This document shows, piece by piece, positions 1 to 12,021 of a stretch of 64,000 bases of DNA (positions within the stretch are counted from its first letter, which is position 1; each line of letters opens with the position of its first letter). The notes beneath the pieces are model-generated. The model was not told the origin of the DNA and made no database searches. It was given only the letters and a program-made list of their open reading frames with translations. The stretch is from Nectonema munidae (Eukaryota; Nematomorpha; Nectonematoida; Nectonematidae). The stretch is taken from the NCBI GenBank assembly GCA_030549495.1, contig JAUIRK010000964.1, positions 620,001 through 684,000 of the forward strand, read 5' to 3'. The translations under genes and the position numbers were made by a program.

Positions 1-185
1 AAATACATAGATATATATTTTCTATAATACATATATATTTACAAGATGATTCATATAAGTTTGATTTGTTATTACAGGAAAAATCAGTAGCCAGAAATGG
101 CCGTCAAATAGATTTTTCCATTAATGAAAAAATTATACTGACAGATGCACTATAAAAGTTCACAGAAGTATTTAAAAAATCCTAA
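1..185. other. AT-rich flank of the LINE
   Basis: No gene is seen. The stretch is AT-rich, with TA runs at 1-45. A short open stretch on the plus strand (about 78-180) reads into the 3' end of the minus-strand LINE. It might be the missing upstream part of the MULE remnant on the other side of the LINE, but the similarity is too short to claim. Confidence 0.4.
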
Positions 186-3081
186 TTATACATACTTACT
201 CAAAAAATAATTTTTAATTGTTTTTTTGAAAGAAAGTAGAGACATTGGTAGATTCTCAAAGAGGTTCATATTATCTACGTAAAAATCACTTGCCTTTTTT
301 TCCAAAGATATTGTTGATCCTTTTAGTCTGTATGAAATTTTTAGAGGTTTTTGAGAGTTTCTAGTGTTATATGTAACATTATCTCTATACATGATTGGTG
401 GGCTGAATATATTTTGCAGACAACCATTGAAATATTTGAAAAGAAATATTCCAAGTCTTTGTCTAAAGATATCTTCAACCTTCAGTAAATTGTTGCTGAT
501 GAAAATTTCAGCAGTATGATCCGTCCTATTCATATTAAAAATAACTCTCAATGTTTTCTTTTGTATGATCTGTAAGCGTTTGTTACCATAAGGAAAAAAA
601 TTTATGATGCTGTAATTTTTGTAGGAAAGAAACAATTGTTTATAAATCAAAATTTTTACTTTTAAAGGAAAAATATTTTTCCCGAAATATAAAATGCCAA
701 TCACTCGGTTCAAATTATGAGCCAATTGATCTGTGTGCTGCTTAAACTTAAGTTGATGATCAAAAATTAATCCAAGTATTTTCAAACTAGTTTCTTCTGC
801 GATACCTGTTGACTTCAAAATTTCGTGTTTCCTCCTTTTTTTAGAGATTACCATGTATTTTGATTTATTCTTGTATAAGTTATTTTCTAAACACCAATCA
901 TACAAATTGTTCAAACTTTCGTTTAAACTACTAATATCAATAACTTCACCTTTTTTATTTTAGACAGAGGTAGGATGGCACAAATGTCGTCTGCAAAAAG
1001 CATAAAATCAAAAATGCTTGGAAGGTGGAAAATTTCGTTGATTGCAATACAGAAAAGTAAGGGTCCCAAAATGGAACCCTGAGGAACTCCATTTTTAAGG
1101 ACCAACTTCCCAGAAAAGACATCATTAACTTTTACAATTTGTCTTCTACTAGTAAGATACGATTCGAGAAATAGCAATGAATCCCTGCTGAGACCACATT
1201 CTTTCAAGTTTTATAAAATTGATGAGTGAATAACCCGATCGAAAGCTTTTGATAAATCAAAAAGGAAAATTAGTGCATCATCCTTACCCTCTAGAATTTT
1301 AACTATCTTATTAATGAGACAGGAATGAAAAGATTCAATCGAATAATATTGACGAAACCCGAATTGATAATCATTTAGATAGTTGATCGAAGTTAAATAA
1401 TACTTTAACTGGTGGTGAATGAACCCTTCAAATATTTTTGAAAGTGTTGGGATGATTGATATGGGTCGGTAATTGTCTATACAGTTTTTGTCATCTTTCT
1501 TATACATGGGAACGACTTTATTAAGCTTGAGAGTATCAGGAAAGATGCAATTTTTTATAGAAATATATATAGCTTTACATAAAGTGTCACAAATATTGTG
1601 CTTTATCAGTTTTACATGATTGATTGATACTCCATAGATATCTTTAGTGTGATTATTCTTCATTTTATCTATAATTAATATCAGACTCTCATTTGAACAA
1701 AGTTCGAATATAAAAGATTCAGCTGAATTACTTATATAGTCGTAATTGCGCTTATTCGGTGAGTCATAGCAAAATTTTTGTTAAAAATATTGGCTAACGT
1801 ATAATCATCGTAGTACTCATCATTTTCTTTGATAGTTAATTTTTTACTGTTCTTACCTTTTAGAATCCTATTGATGCTTTACCATGTCTTTTGAGTTGAG
1901 TTACAAGTAGAGAAAATTCCATAATAATACTCTTGTTTCAGATTTCTAATTTTATACTTGATTCGATTTTTTAATGAGGTATACTCTCTTTTCATATTTA
2001 TATTTCTACTTTTTTTGTATTTTTGATAGAGTTTATCACGTGACTTCATCATTTGCATAACTACGTCCGTGATCCAACCATTGGACTTAACTTTATATTT
2101 GTTTTTCCTATATTCAACTAATGTTGTACTTCTTTTGACTATATCGATAATTTGAGAATTTAATTGTTCGAACAATTTAGAAGAGTCATTTGGATATCTT
2201 TCTATGAATGAATGCCAGTTTATTTGTGAAGATAATGTCAAAAATAAAGTTTCATCAAATCTTTCCTTCATTTTTTTATCATTTACTTTTTTAACTTTCA
2301 AATCCAAAGATAAGAGAATCGGTATATGGTCCGATAAGAAGGACTTACAATTAAAAGCTTTATACTTAACAACTTCCGCATTCACAAAAAAATGATCAAT
2401 TAGGGTCCCAGATTCATGACGGGTCGGGAGAGTGATAGCTGGGATCAGTGAGCCGGCTGTTATCAAATTAAAAAATTTTTGTGATAAGTAGTTTTCAACC
2501 TTGAGTAAGTCAAAATTAAAGTCGCCACAAAAGATATTTATCTTATTTCTGTCTGAATTAAAAATCAAATTTTCAAAAAATGAGAAAAAATCATTCATTA
2601 GTTCCTTATTAGTGTTGGCTAGTCTATATATATTATGAACTTTAATAGTTTTCGGTCTTTCTAAATAGAGATTGATACTTTGATATTCAAAAGAATCATT
2701 GAAATGCACCCTTTCGCCAATTTGATAGTCAATACCATCCTTAATGAAAAATAAAAGACCACCATGTTTTGAACACATTCTAGGTGAATTTATCGTAGTA
2801 TAATTTGGTAGGTGAAAGTAATTCTCATTTTGCCTTAACCAGGTTTCTTGCAGACAAATCAAGCTTAAATTCTCAGCCATACATGAAGACAACTTATTAA
2901 GAAAAACTATGAGTTCGGAAAACTTACTCTTTAGTGATTGAACATTGAGAGATACTACATTAAAATCATAAATTTCGGACAAACATGAACTTAAATTAAC
3001 TTCGTGTGAACTATTAAATTGATAATTAATATCAAAATATACATTAGTAAAATATGTCAAGTTTGTACCTTCATTCATCAT
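186..3081 (-). pseudogene. LINE ORF2: APE endonuclease plus reverse transcriptase
   Basis: Three domains can be read. The endonuclease frame (1879-3081, 400 codons) holds the APE motifs in order: SLNVQSL, LICLQETWL, GGLLFFIKDG, IFCGDFNFDLL, LIDHFF and LSDHIPI. All catalytic positions expected of an apurinic-like endonuclease are visible. The reverse transcriptase follows in two other frames. The block at 1211-1663 has NYRPISI, QFGFR and FLFDLSKAFDRV. The block at 923-1207 has NGVPQGSILGPLLF and the catalytic LFADD. The frame at 186-914 is the thumb and C-terminal region ending in LPMSLLSFKKTIKNYFL, as is usual in the Jockey/CR1 group. At least three frameshifts separate these parts, so it cannot make one protein as it stands. 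Confidence 0.85.
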
Positions 3082-3164
3082 GGAATACAGTCATGCTTTC
3101 AACGGGTTTCAATTCTTTTATAACATAAGGACAAGTGTAGCTCATGCATGAATGATTGAATGTG

Positions 3165-4024
3165 GATTCTCCATTTTTATGACAGGTATAACAGGTTTAA
3201 TTTTAAGCTTTCATCTTTAACTGGACAAGTAGTAGAAATATGTGACAAGGAGCAGTATTTACAAACAGCGTCTTTCTTACAATTTGAAGTAGTGTGCCCA
3301 AAAAATAGACACTTACTGCATTGTATATGGGAAAAAAAGGGCTACTTTTATAAAAAAAGGGTTACTTTTTTTTATGAAGGAAAAAATCTCCGGCGCAACT
3401 TTTATTACTACAATCTTTCTATCATTTTGAATATTTTTTGAAAAAAGCACTTCAAAAACTTTACCGTTTTCAACTATTTGCTTAATACCTTCCTTTTTGC
3501 TAAAAATCAACTGTGGTAATGAATCATTTTCAACATCACGCGATACAACAAAAGAAATTTTCGGAAGAAGTACTTTGTTTCTAATAGCTTTTATATTATC
3601 ATCTTTCGCTAGTAGTTTTTCAGCCTTTTGTAAACTGAGGTTATCAGGGAAACGCAGTCTTAACAACTTCTTTGTTCTGTTGTTTGACGTTACTTTAACA
3701 TCATTTAGTATATTCGATGTTTTTTTCTCCTGGTCTTCAACTTCCAAACTTTCTGATTTTAAATACAATGTGTGCTGCATACTTTCTGACTTTTTCACTA
3801 TATCGGCAAAGGATAAGGCTTGTGATTCTGTAATATTTTGAAATATACGCTTCTGCTTCTCCTTACCTAGTACAACCTCATTAGGACAAGATTTAATAGT
3901 GAAATCTTCAACATGCTTATCAAAGTTACTTTTCAATGAGTGAATAGTTTTACTTTGTTCATCCAATTGCTTTTTTAATTCATTTACAATCTTAATAAGA
4001 TCAATAATTTGTGAAGTAGGATTT
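3165..4024 (-). pseudogene. LINE ORF1 (gag-like nucleic-acid-binding protein)
   Basis: The main frame covers 3313-3966 and can be extended upstream to about 4024 through a leucine-rich, charged segment that looks like a coiled coil. After a frameshift near 3315 the next frame carries two zinc knuckles. One is C-x2-C-x4-H-x4-C (CSKC..H....C), the other C-x2-C-x3-H-x4-C (CKYC...H....C), at about 3210-3325. Such knuckles are typical of ORF1 proteins of Jockey/CR1-like LINEs, which bind the element RNA. The rest of the protein has no clear match by eye. It lies just upstream of the endonuclease ORF, as expected. The start codon is uncertain because the 5' end of the element is missing. Confidence 0.7.
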
Positions 4025-4028
4025 TAAA

Positions 4029-4572
4029 AGAAATTAAATATTTCACTGAATTAATTCTAGGACAAAGAGGATTGGCCGAATCAAAAACAAGAGATGAATT
4101 TAAAGAGAAAAAATGCATATAATTGAAAAATATCAAAACAAAATAGGTAAATATCTAACTGAGAGAATAATACCAAATATTGAAGAACACATTTTTATCC
4201 CACACAAAAGCTCTAGATTCCTTATCAATGGAAAAACAACAATTGCAAATCCATGAATAATATACTGAAATCCAATGCTAACTGGAAAATTCTTAAAATG
4301 CCTAGTTTACTAAGTATGGTTTATAAAAAAGTTTGTTTCCAAGAAAATTTGATTGAATGTGCATTATATGGATTTGGAGATTATGAGCTTACTTCAAAAC
4401 AACTTAAACTAAGAAAAAATGAATGGGAAAAACAATCTAAAGAAAACAAAGTTAAGATCTTTCAAAGTTTCATAGATGTTAATAGTTCCATCTTTGAGAA
4501 TTCAATTGTTTCTACAGATCAGAAATTAATTGTAAGCATTATTTTTAAAACAACTATTACTCAATTATGAAT
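4029..4572 (+). pseudogene. MULE transposase remnant (C-terminal part)
   Basis: A plus-strand frame starts right at the LINE junction (EIKYFTELILGQRGLAESK) and after one frameshift near 4230 continues as MNNILKSNANWK (4253-4570). Both blocks align by eye with the C-terminal half of the MULE transposase at 29958-30725: the GLTDSS segment, the VIPxxxxYVF segment, then WKNN...S.NHVLKSNINWK. In the copy here the position of the third catalytic acid reads Lys (NNNCKSMN, where the relative has NNRSESLN), so it would be inactive even without the frameshift. Its N-terminal half, with both catalytic Asp, is absent. It is a decayed Mutator-superfamily transposon piece. Confidence 0.6.
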
Positions 4573-4789
4573 ATTTATATTTTTATAAACAAAATAATTT
4601 CTGAGGTGCCAACTTTTTATACAATGTAATGAAAATATAGAAAATCATAGATCTATTAAAAAAATCAAAATTTTTATTATTTATTAGAAATAAAAGAGAA
4701 AAATAAAAGTTAAGGACTTTTCTTAGCAGGTAATTAAATTAAGTAATATCTAGGAGAAAGTCCAGAGTTATAATAAGCAAAATGTTATA
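4573..4789. other. AT-rich spacer
   Basis: No gene or clear repeat is seen between the MULE remnant and the target-site duplication of hAT copy A. Confidence 0.5.
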
Positions 4790-4797
4790 GTTATAAT

Positions 4798-7677
4798 CAG
4801 GGCCGGTTTTTAGCCGATTTGACCGATTAGACCAAATTGGGCCCCGCGTCTGAAGGGCCCCGCATTTACTATGATCGGAACAGTTGAAATTAATCCAAAA
4901 TACGAAATTTACAAAATGAGATATTACAACGCAATATCTGAGCAAAGAGCGTGTTATTGCTAATGATATTTGCATACTAGTTGCTCTATACGAGACCAAT
5001 TTACCCTGCTAATTTCGTCTGGATCAATTGGTTTTGAAGTGAGATATCAAATTTTAAACCTAATTCATTTTTGATTCTAATGCAAATTTGGGGAAAGGTA
5101 ACTAATAGCGAACATAATAGTACACATTCTGAGTAAACAAACACACCCACCTCTATGTGACGATCATATGAATGCTTCTATGTGACGATTATATGAATTA
5201 ACACAACTCGAACTTGTGCTATCAATATACAGGTAATTTCATCTCACTTAAAATTTTTATTGCAACATTAAGAATAAGTTAAATAAAAGATTTAACTCCA
5301 AGTACATCCTCGGCCCTTCTAATTTGATTACCCAACTACAAATGTCCAAATCTGCATAGACTCGATCTAAATAAGGTACCTAATTACTAGTGGTGGCATA
5401 GATCACCCAGAGATTGCTCAAGGTCATGTACCGAATAGCTACAGGTAATCATGTTTGTTTTTATATTTAGTAATTTTAAAATTTTTTTCCGCTAAAAGCA
5501 AAATGGCGTTTGCTATTTAAGGTTATTTTATTCTGCTTTTTTGAAATATATTGTCATAAGTTTTTTATTGAACTGTCTCATTGAATATTTTATAACAATT
5601 TGTCTAAGTTTCATCAGAATATGTTTTTTTTTAATATTTTTAATTTTGTCTTGTTTAAATAAATGAACAATTTAGAATCTTGTAACTGTTCACAATTACA
5701 AACAATGTCTTCATCGTCTTGTCAACTTAAATATTTTAAAATTTATATCACCAAAAAATATTATTTTAAAAATGTTAATTTCTTGTGATAGGTTTATTTC
5801 TTTACTAATTCTTCTGTTATGTTACTTTTTTAGATCTTCCTTTTTCTAAATACAAAAGTTAAATAAAGAGGCACTACATCATGACAAGCACAAGTAGAAA
5901 TCGAGATAAAGGGCGTAAATATTTATGTGGTAACAAGAAACGAGCATTGGCCAAGGCAAAGGCAGCAGAAAATAAAAAGCATAGAGGTGCTTTAAAAAAG
6001 TTCCTTGTCACGCCATCTTTGAAACGCCCTCGGTTTGAAGATGAGAGAATCATCAATTATTTGCAGAATGAGGATAAAACCATGGATCAAATTTCAGATA
6101 ATCATTAAAGGAATTGAATTTAGAAGTGCAGGACATTCGAGGCCAAGGCTATGACAACGGTAGCAACATGAAAGGTCACACGTCTGGAGTACAAGCCCGA
6201 CTGTTGAAGGAAAATTCAAGAGTATTTTTTGTACCATGTGCATGCCACAATTTTAACCTTTTACTCGGAGATGTAGCTAAGTGTTGTCCAGATGCTATTA
6301 CGTTTTTTGGGATCTTGCAAGCCATCTATGTTTTGTTCTCAGCATCAACTAGAAGATGGGCAATTTTGAAAAAACATGTAACTATGTTAACAATGAAACC
6401 CTTAAGCAATACAAGGTGGGAGTGTCTTATTGATAGCGTTAAAGCTATTCGTTATCAGGTTGGAGAAATATATGATGCACTTGTTGAAGTAGCAGAGACA
6501 GCAGATCAGCCCAAGATAAAAGCAGAAGCCGAATCATTAGCCAACCAGCTAAAAAACTACAAATTTCTAGTTTCTTTGGTATTTTGGTATGATGTACTTT
6601 TTAAAGTTAACTATGTGAGCAAGGAATTACAAGGTGAAAAAAAGGACATTATGAAGGAAAGGAATCATATGAACAACTCTTGTCATGGCTGAAAAATTAT
6701 AGGGAGGAAGGCTTTAATGGTGTTTTAGTAAGTGCAAATGAATTAGCTGAAGTTGTTGAGTTGCCATTTGAGTTTAGAAAATTTCAAGAAAAACAATTAC
6801 GAAGAAGGAAAAGAATGTTTTTATAGGAAGCAGAAGATCAACCTATAGACGATCCAAAAGAAGCATACAGAATTCAGTGCTTCACCTTAGTGCTAGATCA
6901 AGCTATTCAGTCATTGGAAAGCAGATTTCAACAACTCAAAAATCACATCAAGTTATTTGGATTTGTAAATAACTTTCAAATTATACAGAAGTCGGAAATG
7001 AGAAAGCATGCATTAAACCTTGAAGCAGCTTTAACACTCACCAAAATGAAACATGACGCTGACGGAAAAGTTGTTACTGAAAAAAGTAAAGACATTGATG
7101 GGTATTTGTTGGCTGAAGAACTTGAAGCTCTGAAAACTTTCCTTCCCTCTACAATTAAGCCTTATGCGTTGTTTGAACACCTGATAGAAAATAATAGATT
7201 TACAGCATTTCCTAATGTTTTCATTGTGTTAAGGATTTATTTAACAATGCCAATATCAGTCGCCTCAGGGGAAAGAGGTTTTTCAAAGCTGAAGCTAATT
7301 AAAACATACTTGAGATCTACGATCTCACAAGAAAGACTTAACAATTTGGCAATGCTCTCTATAGAACATGAGATTGCTAAAGCATTAGACTTTGAAAATA
7401 TTTTAAAATATTTTGCAAATAGAAAAGCTCGAAAAGTATTATTCTAAAAGAGTATATTGTCTTTCTTTTTATCAAAAGTAAAACAATAAATCTATTCATT
7501 TTGCTTTTAAAATTTTATTACACCATTCATTTAATGGTTATATATTTATCTTTTGTAGGATTATATGTATGTATGATGTTGTATATATATATATGCGTTA
7601 TAAAATTTGCTATATAGAGGAGGGGGCCCCACCATCAAGTTTCTAATCGGGCCCCGCAACACTTGGCACCGGCCCTG
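4798..7677 (+). mobile_element. hAT element copy A (ZMYM1-like), internally deleted
   Basis: The ends are inverted: CAGGGCCGG at 4798 and CCGGCCCTG at 7677. They are flanked by an exact 8-bp duplication GTTATAAT (4790-4797 and 7678-7685), which fits the hAT target pattern nTnnnnAn. Near both ends are GC-rich GGGCCCCGC stretches, probably transposase-binding sites. The left 1.08 kb is non-coding AT-rich DNA. The coding part starts at 5881. The element is 2880 bp and nearly identical to copies B (12022) and C (15205), mostly differing in homopolymer length, so its spread is recent. Confidence 0.92.
5881..7447 (+). pseudogene. ZMYM1-like hAT transposase, internally deleted (copy A)
   Basis: Frame 1 (5881-6108, 75 codons) has a basic N-terminus (KKRALAKAKAAENKK), like the start of ZMYM1-like hAT transposases, and stops at DQISDNH. 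Frame 2 (6114-6692, 192 codons) carries the DUF4371-like core: RGQGYDNGSNM, VPCACHNFNLLLGD, FSASTRRW and SNTRWECLIDSVKA. A third stretch (6690-6825) ends at a stop. Frame 4 (6890-7447, 185 codons) is the C-terminal dimerisation region: MPISVASGERGFSKLKLIK...RLNNLAMLSIE. Family members are usually 700-850 residues. The part between frames 1 and 2, which should hold the TTF zinc finger and the first catalytic Asp, is missing. The same breaks occur in copies B and C, so this is a master non-autonomous form and not random decay. Confidence 0.88.
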
Positions 7678-7685
7678 GTTATAAT

Positions 7686-8960
7686 ATATTATTTTCTTCA
7701 TACATTAAAATGAAATTTATAATATTACCTTATTAATTTAATCTTTTGTAAGATTAAAAGGTTCAGATTTAAATTTTAAACTAACGAAATTCGGTCCGGT
7801 TAAAAAGTGCCGCAGAAAGTGCCGCAAGATTAATTTGGCAATATCTTTTTTTAAATAATAAAGTTCAAGCTGAAGTAAAATTTTTTATAAAATGTAAGTT
7901 CTTTTCTATTGTTTAAAATCTTTCTTGATTTAATTAATTAAAAATATTGTGTTAAACTAAGCTCCTTAAATAAATACCTTCTGATTTTAATGGCGGCTGG
8001 GTTAAAAAGTGCCGCAGGTTTTAATAAAATGTCTGCCTTTTAAAATGGATGATTATTTTCCTACTTTTATAAAAATGGATTATTCATCCCTTTTTTTAAA
8101 CTTTTCTACTTTTTAGACACGTAATGTAACTAATTTTAATTTCTTATTTTTTTTTAAAATAATGTTTTTTGAACTTAATTTGAAGCTTTATCAACCTACT
8201 TTTTTTGATATCAATTTTTTGTGAAAATGATCTATAAAATATGCCGTCAGTTTATTTTAAATGATACAATGCTTTGATTGTACTGGCCTTTTCTATTTTC
8301 CCTTTCAAAGTTTATCCAGTCATCAGGGCCTTTTTCATTCAAATAATTCTTTAAATTATTATTGCTTAGTGAATAATTTTTCTATGTATTCTTATTCTAA
8401 AAGTATAGAGCGTATAGAAAAATTTGTTGCTTCCATTTTAACCAAACCTTTTCATTTAACTTCTTTTTTTGAAAAATTTAAAGTTTTATATTAAAGGAGA
8501 ATATATCTTCTTAAAAGATGCAAAAAAATTTTTTCGCTTATTTAAATTTTGGATTTGCGTCTTGCCAACAACAAGAACGGCTGCTATTTTATATCAAGAT
8601 GCTTGATTTCGTTGTCCTTTTTTGAAATGTGAGTTTTTTCTCTTTAATGCCATTTCAACCATTTTTCAGATTTTGTTGTCATATTATATACAACAAATAA
8701 GTTGTATGAAATACATTTTGGCCTAATATATGCGTGCTGTTTCAACAAATATGAGAGCAAAACGTGGACCCGGACCCGCCCATACCCGCAAAATAAACTT
8801 TGTGGGTACCCCCAGTCCTGCAAATAATTTTTTTGCCCGCATAGATTTCGAAATAAATTTTTGAGTAAACTATTGAATACACAAAAATTGAATCAACTAA
8901 TCACTGAGCTAACAAAGCAGTAATTTTATTACGTTTCTTCAGGGAGGCAGAGTCCAAGGT
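7686..8960. other. AT-rich region with repeated GTTAAAAAGTGCCGCA motif
   Basis: This is mostly low-complexity AT sequence. The motif GTTAAAAAGTGCCGCA occurs at about 7799-7814 and again at 8000-8015, in the same orientation. Its reverse complement is found near 40625-40640 next to a GGTCC/GGACC half-site, so it marks a dispersed repeat. From 8755 a GC-richer segment (GGACCCGGACCCGCCC) looks like another repeat edge. No gene is called except the doubtful small ORF at 8261-8494. Confidence 0.5.
8261..8494 (+). CDS. Small ORF with C2H2-like zinc-finger motif, doubtful
   Basis: This 77-codon frame begins MIQCFDCTGLFYF and shows C-x2-C-x13-H-x4-H, one residue off the usual C2H2 spacing, then YYCLVNN. 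Two-finger N-termini of this style occur in some animal transposon proteins, so it may be an isolated exon or the remnant of one. No catalytic domain follows. It could also be chance in AT-rich DNA. Confidence 0.25.
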   Translation: MIQCFDCTGLFYFPFQSLSSHQGLFHSNNSLNYYCLVNNFSMYSYSKSIERIEKFVASILTKPFHLTSFFEKFKVLY

Positions 8961-9091
8961 TTAACCCTATTAGTGCTGGGCAAAATTTGTCCGCTCAAGT
9001 GCTGGGGGGCGTAAAGTGCTCCCCCTATTTTTCTCAGAGATTAATAAGTTTTTATAAATATTTTTAATGTTACATATATATTTCAACGATT

Positions 9092-10340
9092 CTGAATTCA
9101 GTGGTGATGTCCATTTTTTTTATCAAAATCAATCAAACCTGTCAAAAAATTGATTTATATTTGACAGCTCATCTCAAAAAGGAACTTTTTATCTAAATAA
9201 GTATATAAAGTTTTTTACACATGTATACCCATTTTCAAGTATGCTGAATTCAGTGGTGATATTCATTTTTTATGAAAATCAATCAAACTGTTAAAAAATT
9301 GATCTAAATGTGACAGCTCATCTCAAAAAAGAACTTTTTATCTAAATAAGTATATAAAGTTTTTTACACATGTATACCCATTTTCAAGTAAGCTGAATTC
9401 AGTGGTGATATTCATTTTTTATGAAAATCAATCAAACCTGTCAAAAAATTGATCTAAATATGACAGCTCATCTCAAAAAGGAACTTTTTATCTAAATAAG
9501 TATATAAAGTTTTTTACACATGTATACCCATTTTCAAATATGCTGAATTCAGTGGTGATATTTATTTTTTATGAAAATCAATCAAACCTGTCAAAAAATT
9601 GATCTAAATATGACAGCTCATCTCAAAAAAGAAACTTTTTATCTAAATAATTATATAAAGTTTTTTACACATGTATATCCATTTTCAAGTAAGCTGAATT
9701 CAGTGGTGATATTCATTTTTTATGAAAATCAATCAAACCTGTCAAAAAATTGATCTAAATGTGACAGCTCATCTCAAAAAAGAAACTTTTTATCTAAATA
9801 AGTATATAAAGTTTTTTACACATGTATACCCATTTTCAAATATGCTAAATTCAGTGGTGATAATCATTTTTTATGAAAATCAATTAAACCTGTCAAAAAA
9901 TTGATCTAAATGTGACAGCTCATCTCAAAAAGTAACTTTTTATCTAAATAAGTATATAAAGTTTTTTACACATGTATACCCATTTTCAAATATGCTGAAT
10001 TCAGTGGTGATAATCATTTTTTATGAAAATCATTCAAACCTGTCAAAAAAGTGATTTACATATGACAGCTCATCTCAAAAAAGAAACTTTTTATCTAAAT
10101 AATTATATAATGTTTTTTGCACACATATACCCATTTTCAAGTAAGCTGTGTTTATTGGTTATATTCCTTTTTTTTTTATAAAAAATTAGTCAAACCTGAC
10201 AAAATAATTTAAATATTACAGCCCATGTCAAAATTAAAATTTTGATTCTTTTAAAGTTTTTTATACATTTCAAGTATGCAGAATTTAATGGTGATGTTCA
10301 TTTTTTATGAAATCAATAAAACCTGTCAAAAAATCGATTA
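9092..10340. repeat. Satellite array 1, ~150-bp units
   Basis: The unit boundary CTGAATTCAGTGGTGAT recurs at 9092, 9244, 9394, 9543, 9694, 9845 (one base changed), 9995 and, diverged, 10146. The spacing is 149-152 bp. Each unit contains AATCAATCAAACCTGTCAAA, GACAGCTCATCTC and ACACATGTATACCCATTTTC. The central units are about 95% alike and the outer ones more diverged, as usual for unequal exchange. The array starts about 130 bp inside the left piggyBac-like terminus. Short frames at 9571-9904 are readings of the repeat and not genes. Confidence 0.9.
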
Positions 10341-11639
10341 AACCTGTAAATCAATGTCAAATATATAAACATAAAAATAACTTCTACTTACAGTATTTCT
10401 CTGGTAATTATTTTCTTTATTTAATAAGCTAACTTTAGGTGTTTAATTCACTCAAAATATTTCATTCTACAGTAACTTATGTAACTCGATAGGACCTCCA
10501 TCTTTTCGGCTACAAATTCGTTATCGGCTCGTAGTCTCTACGTCATATTATAATTTACAGTATGTAATTTTGGTATTCATTCTATGATGATCCTTTTTTG
10601 GTAGCTCTTTTTTCATTAGAAATTTATATTCTTCAAAGTGTGTTCGAAAATTTTTTTATAAGGATAAAATTACTTTTTTCTTCTCTCAAAGCATTCTGAT
10701 TAAAGAATCTTCTTGGTGATCTTAGACTTTTTTTATCAGTATCGTGTATTTTATTATCAAGCCTGAATATTTGTCAACCACTCTTATTTCAAAGGATTTT
10801 TTCTGATGAATCATTCGTGATGTTGATTGTTCAATTACAAAAAGTTGTCAACGTTCTTCATCAAAAAATTATCTCTTTGACACAAAAGGAAAAAGATGGA
10901 CAAATTAAATTTAAATTAAAAATATCTTGATAGTGACTAAATTCTCACATATTGGCACCTGTGCCATTTTTGATAAATCTGACCTATTCTAAATTTTCAG
11001 ATTTCCTACCCATCTTAACTAAATGTTAACTGTAATCCTAGATGATAAGCTATAGATTTAAATATTTTTCATTTGTAAAAGAGGAACTTTTTTTTCACAG
11101 TCAAAATCTTTTTTGAAGCATCTAATATTATATAATTAAACCACTTCCTAGTTCATTAGAACATTGTAGATCTTCCATTTAGTCAAGATACATATTTTTT
11201 TAATTATTTGTTTTGATCACATGTTCTCTTTTCAATTAGTTTTCAACTTGGTTTCTTCTCTCATACAAATTTTCAAAAGATTTTATAATACGTTTTATTT
11301 TTTTTTAATAAATATTTCATACTTAAGATGATTGTAGAAAGTATTATAAGCCAAAATATACACAAAAAAAAAGTATATTTTTACTATATACCTAATATGC
11401 AGCCATTTTTTGAAATTTTTTTACAGAACTGTTTTTCAGGTATACATTACTAATTCAATTGCCACTTCGAGATATTTTTTAACCGTATTATACAAAATCC
11501 AGTACAGAAATAAAATAAGCATAGTCGATTTGGTATAAAACAGATATTTTATTTTTTTGAAAATATTTTTGAAAACAGTATCTAGAAGTAAACGGCAAAT
11601 CTTATTCAAGCTTTCAGATATTTTAAAACCATAAATGCC
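10341..11639. other. AT-rich filler between the two satellite arrays
   Basis: No gene, inverted repeat or clear tandem unit is seen at 10341-11400. From about 11436 diverged traces of satellite 2 appear. The frame at 11436-11675 on the minus strand reads through such diverged units and is not taken as a gene. Confidence 0.5.
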
Positions 11640-12021
11640 AAACCTGAGTCCAAAAATGAAACCAGCATCTTCCATTTAGCATAAAACACATATTTTATTT
11701 AAATTTCAAAAATATTTCTGCAGACATTAGACGTAAATCGAAAATTTATTGACACTTTCAGACATTTAAAACCTCTAAATGCAAAAAATGATTTCAGAAA
11801 TAAAAATTATCATGGTCGAATTGGTATAAAAACATATATTTCATGTAAAATTAGAGAGAATATTTTGGGATATAGTTTTCAAACATAAACAGCAAATTTG
11901 ATTGACACTAGCAGTAAAACCTCTAAATGCGAAAACTGTGTTCAGAAATGAAATCATCATGATATATTTGCTATAAAAACAAATTTTAGAACTAAACGCA
12001 AATTTAATTGATACTTATATG

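Larger units (their letters stand above)
180..4026 (-). mobile_element. Decayed non-LTR retrotransposon (LINE), Jockey/CR1-like
   Basis: On the minus strand the order is ORF1 (coiled coil and zinc knuckles), APE-type endonuclease, reverse transcriptase, then the C-terminal region, as in Jockey/CR1-group LINEs. The element is nearly complete. It is cut off at the 5' side near 4026, inside the ORF1 coiled-coil region, where a MULE fragment starts at once. The reading frames are broken by several frameshifts. Similar short motifs flank it (TTTAAAAAA near 170 and TTTTAAAAG near 4023), which could be remains of a target-site duplication. It is probably an old, inactive copy. Confidence 0.85.

Noticed and set aside
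9092-10340. Regularly spaced repeats as a possible CRISPR array
   Set aside because: The ~150-bp units are contiguous with no unique spacers, and the context is a eukaryotic transposon; it is a satellite.
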